Positions 54,865 to 62,820 of a DNA stretch of 64,000 bases are shown piece by piece. The notes under the pieces are model-generated. The model was given only the letters and a program-made list of their open reading frames with translations. It ran no database searches and was not told where the DNA came from. Position numbers and translations under genes: made by a program. How positions within the stretch are numbered: position 1 is the stretch's first letter; every line of letters begins with the position of its first letter. Source of the stretch: Paenibacillus sp. (lineage in GTDB: Bacteria > Bacillota > Bacilli > Paenibacillales > YIM-B00363); assembly GCF_031177825.1 (NCBI RefSeq), contig NZ_JAPSKE010000003.1:62001-126000 (forward strand), written 5' to 3'.

Positions 54865-56058
54865 ATGAAGAAGATTCGAATCGGCATTATTTACGGGGGG
54901 AAATCGGGAGAACACGAGGCTTCGCTGTCGACGGCGAAGGCGGTCATCGGCGAGATCGATTTCGATAAATACGAGGTGTATCCTTTCTATATTACTAAGA
55001 GCGGCGAATGGCGCATGGGCGCGCAAGTGCTTGCCCCGGTCGACGATAAGAAGCGGTTGACGTTCGAGCAAGGGGGCGCCGCGGGCGTGAACGCGGAGGC
55101 GTGGGCGGCGCTGTTCGGGTCTCCGTCTTCGGGGGAGCCTCAGCCGGCGCTTCCCCCGTCGGCGGAGGCGGCCCCATCGGCCCCTTCGTCGAAGCCCGTC
55201 GTCGTCTCCGGCGCGCCTTCGGCGGCTTACGCCGCGCCCAAGGTGGACGTCGCGTTCCCGCTGCTGCACGGCACGCTCGGAGAAGACGGCGCCGTCCAAG
55301 GGCTGCTCGAGATGCTGGACGTTCCGTACGTCGGCGCGGGCGTGCTCGCCACGGCGGTCGGCATGGATAAAGTCGCCATGAAGAAGATGTTCGCGTCCGC
55401 GGGGCTGCCGCAATGCGTGTACCGTTATTTCACGCGCAAGCAGTGGGAGCGGGACCGCTCCTATTTCCTGATGGAAATCGAGATGTCCCTCGGCTACCCG
55501 TGCTTCGTGAAGCCCGCGAACCTGGGCGCGTCCGCCGGAATATTCAAGGCGCGCAACCGCGAAGAGCTGATCGAGGCGGTTCGCGAGGCGTTCTCGTACG
55601 ATCGGAAGGTGATCGTGGAGGAGTTCGTGGACGCCCGCGAGATCGAAGTGAGCGTGCTCGGCAACGAGGCGCCTCGCGCTTCCGTCCCGGGGGAGATCGT
55701 CGCGGCGGCCGGCGCGTTGGACTATAAAGCGAAATACGCGGACGGCAAGTCCGTCATGACGATTCCGGCGGACCTGCCGCTCGAGACCGTGCAGGAAGCG
55801 CAGGAGCTGGCCGTGCGCGCGTTCCAAGCGATCGAGGGCTCGGGCTTGTCGCACGTCGACTTCTTCCTGAAGCGCGACGACGGGAAGCTGCTCGTCAACG
55901 AAATCGACACGCTGCCGGGGTTGACGTCGTTCTCGATGTACCCGAAGCTATGGAAGGAGAGCGGCCTCGCGTATCGCGAGCTGCTCGACGAGCTCATCCG
56001 GCTCGCGGTCGAACGGCGGGAGGAGCGAAGGAACCCGAAGTACGATACGGACGAATAG
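54865..56058 (+). CDS. ddl: D-alanine--D-alanine ligase
   Basis: A 397-residue ATP-grasp enzyme that makes the D-Ala-D-Ala of peptidoglycan. It opens with RIGIIYGGKSGEHEASLSTAK, then LHGTLGEDGAVQG, PCFVKPANLGASAGI (ATP binding) and LVNEIDTLPGLTSFSMYP. The active-site loop is DYKAKYADG, of the ordinary D-Ala type rather than the D-lactate type. An insert of about 50 residues rich in A, P and S (about 75-125) makes it longer than the usual 350-370. GGAGG precedes the ATG. Confidence 0.94.
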   Translation: MKKIRIGIIYGGKSGEHEASLSTAKAVIGEIDFDKYEVYPFYITKSGEWRMGAQVLAPVDDKKRLTFEQGGAAGVNAEAWAALFGSPSSGEPQPALPPSAEAAPSAPSSKPVVVSGAPSAAYAAPKVDVAFPLLHGTLGEDGAVQGLLEMLDVPYVGAGVLATAVGMDKVAMKKMFASAGLPQCVYRYFTRKQWERDRSYFLMEIEMSLGYPCFVKPANLGASAGIFKARNREELIEAVREAFSYDRKVIVEEFVDAREIEVSVLGNEAPRASVPGEIVAAAGALDYKAKYADGKSVMTIPADLPLETVQEAQELAVRAFQAIEGSGLSHVDFFLKRDDGKLLVNEIDTLPGLTSFSMYPKLWKESGLAYRELLDELIRLAVERREERRNPKYDTDE

Positions 56059-56064
56059 ATGCGC

Positions 56065-56090
56065 GCCGCCTTCGGGCGGCTTCCTTACTT
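56065..56090 (+). terminator. Terminator of ddl
   Basis: GCCGCC-TTCG-GGCGGC is a short hairpin with a UUCG loop, followed by TTCCTTACTT. It is a modest terminator. Confidence 0.6.
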
Positions 56091-56179
56091 TGCGCGCCGC
56101 TCGCGGTTGGTTCGGCCTTCGGCCGGGCACCCTAATCCCAAACGCCGCGAACGACGAGAAACCAAGGAGGCGCCGAGCC

Positions 56180-57253
56180 ATGATCATCCGTTTCGGCTAT
56201 GTGGCGATGTCGGTCCACATCAAGAACGCATCCCCTTCGAAGACGATGACGGCGACGCAGTTCGCGAAACTCGCGGACCGCGAAGCCGCCGTCCGCAAGC
56301 TGGAGCGCATCGCCGCCGAAAATTTGCATAATACGCTGCGGCTCTTAAGACATAACCGAGGCGAGCAGATCAAGCTGTACCGCCTCTCCTCCAAGCTCGT
56401 GCCGCTCTTGACGCACGAGATGCTGGAGGGTTGGAACCCGCTCGACGCGCTCGAGCCGGACTTCCGCGCCCTTGGCGACTATGCCAAGGCGAACGGCATG
56501 CGGCTCAGCTTCCACCCCGACCACTTCACGGTGCTAAGCACCCTGCGCAAAGACGTGCTCGCGAAGTCGGTCCAAGATCTCGAGTGGCACGTCGCCATGC
56601 TCGAGCGGATGGGGCTCGACGAGCGCTATAAGTGCAACATTCATATCGGCGGGACGTACGGCGACAAACCCAAAGCGTACGAACGGTTCGTGCGTCAATT
56701 CGCTGCGCTGCCGGAACGTCTTCGCCGCCGCATCACGCTCGAGAACGACGACAAGACGTTCACCGCCCGGGAGACGCTGGAGGCTTGCAAGGCCGTAGGA
56801 GCGCCGATGGTGCTCGACATTCATCACCACGCGGTCAACAACGACGGAGAGACGATCGAATCGCTGTGGGAGGAAATTCAGAGCACATGGGCCGCGGAAC
56901 AGGAACGCTATGCCGCGTCCCGCGGAGCGGTCGCGGCGTTAGCCGGCTTCGGCGGCGGAGAGCCGGAAGGGAGCGGAGGCGCAGCCGTCGCCGTAGCGCC
57001 CGGGGAGGACGAGCTGCTCGTCCCGAAGATTCACGTCTCGAGCCCGAAGAGCGACAGCGATCCGCGCGGCCACGCGGATTACGTCGACGTCGAAGCGTTC
57101 TACGCGTTCGCGCGAACCGTGGCGCCGACGACGCCGCGCCTGGACGTAATGATCGAGGCGAAGCGGAAAGACGACGCCTTGTTCCGCCTTGTTCGGGACA
57201 TCGTCGCGAAGCCCGGCGTCCGGCGTATCGACGGCGCGTCGGTAGAGTTGTAA
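56180..57253 (+). CDS. uvsE: UV DNA damage endonuclease
   Basis: A 357-residue TIM-barrel nuclease that nicks DNA 5' of UV photoproducts. It opens with RFGYVAMSVHIKNASPSKTM. Metal-binding residues lie in LSFHPDHFTVLS, CNIHIGGTYGDKP, LENDDKTF, VLDIHHHAVN and KIHVSSPKS. A G/A-rich insert of about 35 residues (about 250-285) separates two core strands. ATG 56180 has GGAGG upstream; the longer open frame is not supported. Confidence 0.94.
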   Translation: MIIRFGYVAMSVHIKNASPSKTMTATQFAKLADREAAVRKLERIAAENLHNTLRLLRHNRGEQIKLYRLSSKLVPLLTHEMLEGWNPLDALEPDFRALGDYAKANGMRLSFHPDHFTVLSTLRKDVLAKSVQDLEWHVAMLERMGLDERYKCNIHIGGTYGDKPKAYERFVRQFAALPERLRRRITLENDDKTFTARETLEACKAVGAPMVLDIHHHAVNNDGETIESLWEEIQSTWAAEQERYAASRGAVAALAGFGGGEPEGSGGAAVAVAPGEDELLVPKIHVSSPKSDSDPRGHADYVDVEAFYAFARTVAPTTPRLDVMIEAKRKDDALFRLVRDIVAKPGVRRIDGASVEL

Positions 57254-57376
57254 TTCGCATCGGACGAAGTCGAAAAATTCCGGAGATTCGACACGTTTCA
57301 TTCTTGCTTTTCCCTAGAACTTGGGTTACGTTGGAAGTCGGGAATAAGCTTGTACACGAAAGGGAGTCGAACCGGA

Positions 57377-58147
57377 ATGGAACCTCTATTGAACGGCAAA
57401 AATATTCTCGTCATGGGCGTCGCGAACGACCGAAGCATCGCTTGGGCGATCGCGCAGTCGCTGGCCGGGCAAGGGGCTCGGCTCATCTTTACATATGAGA
57501 ACGAACGCGTCGAAGAACGCGTCAAGAAGCTCGCGGACACGATTCCGGGCTCGACGGTGCTGCCTTGCAACGTGACCGTCGACGAAGAAATCGATACCCT
57601 CGCCGCGCTCGTGAAGGAAAGCTGCGGCGTGCTGCACGGTCTTGTGCACAGCATCGCCTTCGCGAAGACGGAGGAGCTCGAGGGCATGTACGTCGACACG
57701 TCGCGCGCCGGCTTCGCGCTCGCGCACGATATAAGCGCGTATTCGCTCGTGGCGGTGGCGCAGCGCATGCATCCGCTGATGACGGAAGGCGGCAGCATTA
57801 TGACGATGACGTATCTCGGCGCGGAGCGCGCGATGAAGAACTACAACGTCATGGGCGTGGCCAAAGCGGCGTTGGAGGCGAGCGTCCGTTACCTCGCGGC
57901 CGACCTCGGCCCGAGCAATATTCGCGTGAACGCGATTTCCGCCGGTCCGATCCGCACGCTTGCGGCCAAGGGCATCAGCGGCTTTAACACGATTCTGAAG
58001 CAGGTCGAAGAGAAGGCGCCGCTGCGTCGGACGACCGAGCAAGCGGAAGTGGGCGATACGGCGATGTTCCTCATGAGCCATCTGTCCCGCGGCATCACGG
58101 GCGAAGTGATCTACGTCGACAACGGCTACAACATCGTCGGCGTGTAA
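57377..58147 (+). CDS. fabI: Enoyl-[acyl-carrier-protein] reductase (NADH), FabI
   Basis: A 256-residue short-chain dehydrogenase that reduces enoyl-ACP in the last step of fatty acid elongation. The opening LNGKNILVMGVANDRSIAWA is the FabI form of the NADH site. The catalytic Tyr and Lys are in YNVMGVAKAALEASVRYL. It is the target of triclosan-type inhibitors in this family. ATG 57377 gives a length like B. subtilis FabI (258). GGGAG lies about 12 bases upstream. A terminator follows at 58172. Confidence 0.96.
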   Translation: MEPLLNGKNILVMGVANDRSIAWAIAQSLAGQGARLIFTYENERVEERVKKLADTIPGSTVLPCNVTVDEEIDTLAALVKESCGVLHGLVHSIAFAKTEELEGMYVDTSRAGFALAHDISAYSLVAVAQRMHPLMTEGGSIMTMTYLGAERAMKNYNVMGVAKAALEASVRYLAADLGPSNIRVNAISAGPIRTLAAKGISGFNTILKQVEEKAPLRRTTEQAEVGDTAMFLMSHLSRGITGEVIYVDNGYNIVGV

Positions 58148-58171
58148 GCTTGCCAAGCCACATTCTAGGAC

Positions 58172-58204
58172 GGTTCGTCGTCTTTCAGGCGGCGAACCTT
58201 TTTA
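58172..58204 (+). terminator. Rho-independent terminator of fabI
   Basis: GGTTCGTCGTC pairs with GGCGGCGAACC over a 5-base loop, followed by TTTTTATC. Confidence 0.9.
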
Positions 58205-58295
58205 TCGTAGAGGGCTATAGGACGAAACGAATCTACCGCTTTCGGCGTATAATAGGGATAAGCATGGCTTTTTACGAGGAGAGAGAAGAGGACGA

Positions 58296-59135
58296 ATGAA
58301 CAATTACGAACGGGAGACCTATACCGTCACCGGGAAATCGTTCACCGCCGTCGCCGTCAACATGGCGTCCAAGGCGGGGGAATATATGAAGAGCAAGCTC
58401 GGCCAATCGCTGAACGTGCAGGTGAAGACGTCGATGCACGACTTGGTGACCGAAGTGGATAAGGGGACGGAGATCTTGATCCGCAAGATCATCCGCACGT
58501 ATTTCCCGACGCACGCCATTCTCGGGGAAGAAGGCGTCGAGCCGGGAGCGGAGGCGTCCCGCCTTGCGCTCGAAGCGATGAAGGACGAAGAATACGTGTG
58601 GATCGTCGATCCGATCGACGGCACGACGAACTTCGTGCACGGCCTGCCGTTCTTCTCGGTGTCGATCGCGCTCGCCCATCGGGGCGAGGTGATCGTCGGC
58701 GTCGTGTACGATCCGTCGCGCGACGAGCTGTTCGTCGCCGAGAAGGGCAAGGGCGCATACGTGCACGGCAAGCGCATGAGCGTCTCGCCGGAGGAGCGGC
58801 TCGAAGACAGCCTCGTGGCCACGGGCTTCCCGACGGATCGGGAGCGCGTGCTTCCCTTGGCGCTGAAGCAAATCGAGGCCGTCGCGCCGAAGGTGCGAAA
58901 CATCCGTTCGGCCGGCTCGGCGGCGCTGCACCTCGCTTATGTCGCCGCGGGCCGGCTCAGCGGCTTCTGGGAAGCCAATCTGAACGCGTGGGACATCGCG
59001 GCGGGCATGCTGCTCGTCCATGAAGCAGGAGGCCGTGTGACCGATATGCGCGGCGAACCGTACGGGCTGCACGTGCGGGACGTCGCGGCGACGAACGGGC
59101 GCATCCATGAAGAACTTATAGAGATTCTAAAGTAA
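58296..59135 (+). CDS. Inositol monophosphatase family protein (SuhB-like)
   Basis: A 279-residue Mg-dependent phosphatase. The metal site is GEEG, WIVDPIDGTTNF and the C-terminal WDIAAGMLLVHEAGG. Relatives act on inositol phosphates, PAP or NADP; the exact substrate is uncertain. GAGAGAAGAGG precedes the ATG by about 4-6 bases. It is a single gene with terminator at 59136. Confidence 0.93.
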   Translation: MNNYERETYTVTGKSFTAVAVNMASKAGEYMKSKLGQSLNVQVKTSMHDLVTEVDKGTEILIRKIIRTYFPTHAILGEEGVEPGAEASRLALEAMKDEEYVWIVDPIDGTTNFVHGLPFFSVSIALAHRGEVIVGVVYDPSRDELFVAEKGKGAYVHGKRMSVSPEERLEDSLVATGFPTDRERVLPLALKQIEAVAPKVRNIRSAGSAALHLAYVAAGRLSGFWEANLNAWDIAAGMLLVHEAGGRVTDMRGEPYGLHVRDVAATNGRIHEELIEILK

Positions 59136-59159
59136 ACACCGGATTCCGGTGTTTTTTTG
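59136..59159 (+). terminator. Rho-independent terminator
   Basis: ACACCGG-ATT-CCGGTGT is followed by TTTTTTG and overlaps the end of the inositol monophosphatase gene. Confidence 0.95.
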
Positions 59160-59311
59160 TTTACAATATTCGAAGTATGCCCTACGGATATCAGGAATGC
59201 CGTCATTGTCAAAACATCCGGCGTTGCGGTTTCTACGGATTCCGCAATTCTTTCAATCATTCGAAGGATTGTACATTTACGACCTTGGATAGACATTGTA
59301 ATCTGTCCATG

Positions 59312-59325
59312 TGAAGGCGCTTACA
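59312..59325. promoter_or_regulatory. Cre-like site with one mismatch
   Basis: TGAAGGCGCTTACA matches TGWNANCGNTNWCA except for G at the fifth position. It lies 99 bases before the secreted beta-helix gene, in a 288-base gap with no gene. Catabolite control of that gene is possible. Confidence 0.4.
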
Positions 59326-59423
59326 TTCAAGCGATTCATGCACCGAACATTCCAATGTAGGGAGGTTTCATCTCGGCAAGCAAGATTGCACTTATTATTA
59401 CTTTGAAGAAAGGATGAACAGCT

Positions 59424-62400
59424 TTGTTGAGAAAACGTCGAATGGTTCTAGCGGCAGCCTTGGCATCGATGGTGATGCAATGCTTTACATTCGCGCCGAT
59501 CTTCGTAAGCGCCGATCCGACGGTGGCGATAACGGCATCGGAAGACGCGCATGTGTACCAGTATCAATTCAACACGAATTACGGCTCGGCAACAAGTTTG
59601 GAGGTGAAACAATATCCGGACCGGGACCGGTACGGATACATCAAGTTCGATCTGTCGGCGCTGACCGGCGCCGATCAGGCCGTACTCAGAGTGTACGGCA
59701 GCATTATCAGCGGCGGCTCGCCTACCCAGCTCACCGTGCATCCGGTCGAGGACGACAGTTGGAGCGAGAGCACGATCACTTGGGCGACCAAGCCGGCATC
59801 CCCGACGACCGTTCTCGGCTCCGCCACCGTCGTCACGGGTCCTGCATACTACGACATTGATGTAACCGCATTCGTCCAGAGCGAACTGACTGGGGACCAA
59901 ATCGTTACCCTCCGTTTGGAAAACGACAACCAAGCGCTCATTCAATTGAACAGTTCCGAGAACGCTTCCAATCCCCCCCAGCTGCTCGTTACCGAGTCGA
60001 CTCCTTCGCCGGGTACGATTACGGCTTCCGAGGATGCACACGTGTATCAATATCAAAACACAATAAATTACGGTTCGTTGGATACCTTGGAGATTAAAGA
60101 ATATCCGGACCGGGATCGATACGGGTACTTGAAATTCGATCTTTCCGGGCTGACGGAGGTCGTCGACGCCAAACTGCGATTGTACGGCTCTATTATTAGC
60201 GGAGGTTCGCCTACCCAGCTCACCGTGCATCCGGTCGATAACGACAGCTGGAGCGAAAGCACGATCACTTGGGCGAACAAGCCGGTATCCCCGACGACCG
60301 TATTGGGTTCGGCTACGGTCGTCACGGGTCCTGCCTTCTACGAGGTCGACGTCACCTCGTTCATCCAGAGTCAATTCGCAGGCGATAAAGTCGCGACCCT
60401 ACGGTTGGAAAACGATACGCAAGCCCTAATAAAATTCAACAGCAGCGAGAACGCCACCAACCCGCCGCAACTGATCGTCAACGGCGGCGGAGGCGGCGGA
60501 GATACGGAGCCGCCGACGCCGCCGACGAACTTGACGGCGACGGTGCTTTCTTCCACCGCTATTGAACTCAATTGGTCAGCATCCGCCGACAATGTGGGCG
60601 TAGCCGGCTATACGATTTTCGCCGACGGGGTAGAAGTGTTCACGACGACTTCCACGCAATACGTATTCTCGGGAAGTCCGTCGACGACCTATACGTTCCA
60701 TATCGTCGCTTTCGACGCCAGCGGGAACGACTCGACGGCGAGCGCGGCCGTAAGCGCAACGACGCCGGCCGACGGCGGCGGGAACGTCAAGTATGTAGAT
60801 CCGACGGGAGCCGGCGGCGCTTACACGACGATCGGAGCGGCTGCGAGCGCATCCCAGCCCGGGGATCTGATCCTCGTAAGAGACGGAATTTATGAAGAAA
60901 CGGTTGGGATTACGAAGTCAGGTACGGCTTCGAATAAAATCGTGTTCCGCGCCGAAGGCGACAACGCTTTGGTGAAAGGGATTTTCGATGTTAATGCCAG
61001 CTATGTGCGCCTGGAAGGGTTCGACATGGACGGGGCTTTGCCGGGCGGGGATGTTATGACTGCGACGGCTGTGCTCGTGAAGAAGCCGAACGTGGAAGTC
61101 GTAGGCTTGGACATTCGAAACTACCGCGGACGAGGCATTTATTTCGACCGCTTGCACGGCAGGAACGGCAATAGCGGGTATGCCGCCGACAACTACATCT
61201 ATAATTGCTTCTTCGGCATCGAGTTAGGCGACAATTCCGTCGCGGAACGGAACGAGATCGAGCGAATCAACGCGCACGGCAGCACCGAGCCGCTCGGCGA
61301 CGCGTTCCGAGTGTTCGGTTCCAACGTCATCATCCGGGATAATTTCCTCCACGGTACGATCGCAAGCGAGATCGAGCCCGTGCACTCGGATGTGATTCAG
61401 TCTTGGGACGACGTGGATATTCCTGTACAGAACGTATTAGTTGAAAACAACAGATTTCATGGATTCTACCGGCAAGGCATCCTCCTGGAGAACGATGCGA
61501 ACGCGCCTAGCGGAATCTTCTACATATCCGATTGGACGGTGCGCAATAATATTTTCTCCAATTACTCCTCATGGGGGATGCTCGCCGGGAAGACGAACGG
61601 CGGCATTCCGAATATGATTGTCGAAAACAATGTATTTGACGCGGGAGCGGCGAACGGTTTTAATGGTGTTGTATTCTACGGCATCGGCGGCACCGGAAAA
61701 ATTCGGAACAATATTATTATGAATTCGACGACGTCGAGCTATGACGTTCGGGACGGAGCGACGGCGGAGATGGATTACAACCTTGTCTTTCAGGCTCCGG
61801 TCCCTCCCAATGTAGGACCGAACGATATTATCGGGCTGGATCCGCGGTTCGTGAATCCGGCGCAGTTGGATTACCATCTGCGTTCCGATTCCCCGGCGAT
61901 CAATACCGGCGGTCCGGTCGGCTTTACCTTTGATTTAGAGGGCAATCCGCGTCCGACGGGCAGCGCCGTCGATATCGGCGCCTATGAATTCCAGGGGACG
62001 CCTTCCGGCAGCGCGCCGCTCGTTACGATCAACAGCCCGATCGTCGGAAGCGTGCATCCGATTGGGGGCGATGTGGTCGTCGACGTGAACGCCAGAGATT
62101 CGGACGGCTCCGTAAGCAGGGTGGAGTACACGCTGAATGGACAGTCGATCGGCCAATCCACGGCGGCGCCATTCGGAATGACGATTCCGAATCTGGCGGA
62201 GGGCATATATACGTTATCGGCCGTCGTCTTTGACGATGACGGGCTGTCCTCGAATTCCGGCGAAGTGTTGTTCGTCGTCAGCGACGATCCGCATATGACG
62301 GCGAATACGACCTGGCAGAATCAAGCGATCGCACCGAAGAACGGCACGTTCCAGGTTGCATTCGACATCATTCCGTTGTCGGACGCGGTGAACGGAATCG

Positions 62401-62732
62401 CTGGGTTCGGATCGGGAACCGTCGATGCTTACAGCGAAGCCGCTGCGGTAGTCCGATTCGGCCCGGGCGGCGTCATCGATGCTCGCAACGGCTCCGCGTA
62501 CAACGCGCTTACTTCCATTCCTTACGAGAAGGGGAAGAGGTATCGTGTCGTTATGGATATTAACGTCGTGTCGCACACGTACAGCGTATACGTCACGCCT
62601 GAAGGCGGAAGCCAGCAAACGGTCGGAATCAATTATTTGTTCCGTACGGAGCAGCAAGCAGTTACCCAGCTCGATCACTTCGTCGTGTATGCTGCGACAG
62701 GGTCATTCTTACAACTAGGCGCGGTTCAGTAA
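59424..62732 (+). CDS. Secreted multidomain protein: two DNRLRE (CBM96-like) modules, Fn3, parallel beta-helix, Ig-like
   Basis: A 1102-residue exported protein. A Sec signal peptide (about 1-30, ending VSA) is followed by two near-identical modules at about 36-190 and 199-353 of the DNRLRE type, now linked with CBM96 carbohydrate binding. An Fn3 domain (about 365-450) leads to a right-handed parallel beta-helix (about 455-860), a fold shared by polysaccharide lyases and other glycan-active proteins. An Ig-like domain (about 870-955) and a C-terminal beta-sandwich follow. A polysaccharide lyase or hydrolase role is likely but the catalytic residues were not identified. It starts at TTG 59424 (59427 is also possible), after AAAGGATG. 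Confidence 0.83.
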   Translation: MLRKRRMVLAAALASMVMQCFTFAPIFVSADPTVAITASEDAHVYQYQFNTNYGSATSLEVKQYPDRDRYGYIKFDLSALTGADQAVLRVYGSIISGGSPTQLTVHPVEDDSWSESTITWATKPASPTTVLGSATVVTGPAYYDIDVTAFVQSELTGDQIVTLRLENDNQALIQLNSSENASNPPQLLVTESTPSPGTITASEDAHVYQYQNTINYGSLDTLEIKEYPDRDRYGYLKFDLSGLTEVVDAKLRLYGSIISGGSPTQLTVHPVDNDSWSESTITWANKPVSPTTVLGSATVVTGPAFYEVDVTSFIQSQFAGDKVATLRLENDTQALIKFNSSENATNPPQLIVNGGGGGGDTEPPTPPTNLTATVLSSTAIELNWSASADNVGVAGYTIFADGVEVFTTTSTQYVFSGSPSTTYTFHIVAFDASGNDSTASAAVSATTPADGGGNVKYVDPTGAGGAYTTIGAAASASQPGDLILVRDGIYEETVGITKSGTASNKIVFRAEGDNALVKGIFDVNASYVRLEGFDMDGALPGGDVMTATAVLVKKPNVEVVGLDIRNYRGRGIYFDRLHGRNGNSGYAADNYIYNCFFGIELGDNSVAERNEIERINAHGSTEPLGDAFRVFGSNVIIRDNFLHGTIASEIEPVHSDVIQSWDDVDIPVQNVLVENNRFHGFYRQGILLENDANAPSGIFYISDWTVRNNIFSNYSSWGMLAGKTNGGIPNMIVENNVFDAGAANGFNGVVFYGIGGTGKIRNNIIMNSTTSSYDVRDGATAEMDYNLVFQAPVPPNVGPNDIIGLDPRFVNPAQLDYHLRSDSPAINTGGPVGFTFDLEGNPRPTGSAVDIGAYEFQGTPSGSAPLVTINSPIVGSVHPIGGDVVVDVNARDSDGSVSRVEYTLNGQSIGQSTAAPFGMTIPNLAEGIYTLSAVVFDDDGLSSNSGEVLFVVSDDPHMTANTTWQNQAIAPKNGTFQVAFDIIPLSDAVNGIAGFGSGTVDAYSEAAAVVRFGPGGVIDARNGSAYNALTSIPYEKGKRYRVVMDINVVSHTYSVYVTPEGGSQQTVGINYLFRTEQQAVTQLDHFVVYAATGSFLQLGAVQ
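59529..60482 (+). repeat. Tandem duplication encoding the two DNRLRE modules
   Basis: The DNA from about 59529 to 59990 is repeated from about 60018 to 60480, with an offset of 489 bp (163 codons). Long runs are identical, for example around TCGCCTACCCAGCTCACCGT and the CATCCGGTCGA that follows it. The near identity at the DNA level points to a fairly recent duplication or gene conversion. Confidence 0.85.
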
Positions 62733-62750
62733 GTTTTCATTATATACCGG

Positions 62751-62793
62751 CTGCGAGTCGCGAGGATGGTTTGTCGCGGCTCGCAGTCGTCGT
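62751..62793 (+). terminator. Hairpin after the secreted beta-helix gene
   Basis: CTGCGAGTCGCGA pairs with TCGCGGCTCGCAG, with one G-T pair and a 10-base loop. It is followed by a weak T-rich stretch (TCGTCGTTTG). Confidence 0.6.
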
Positions 62794-62820
62794 TTGTCGG
62801 TTTGAAGGGGGGCATTTTCG

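Noticed and set aside
59157..59360. Short open frame in the gap before the secreted beta-helix gene
   Set aside because: It has no RBS, overlaps a terminator and the cre-like site, and shows no protein-like pattern.
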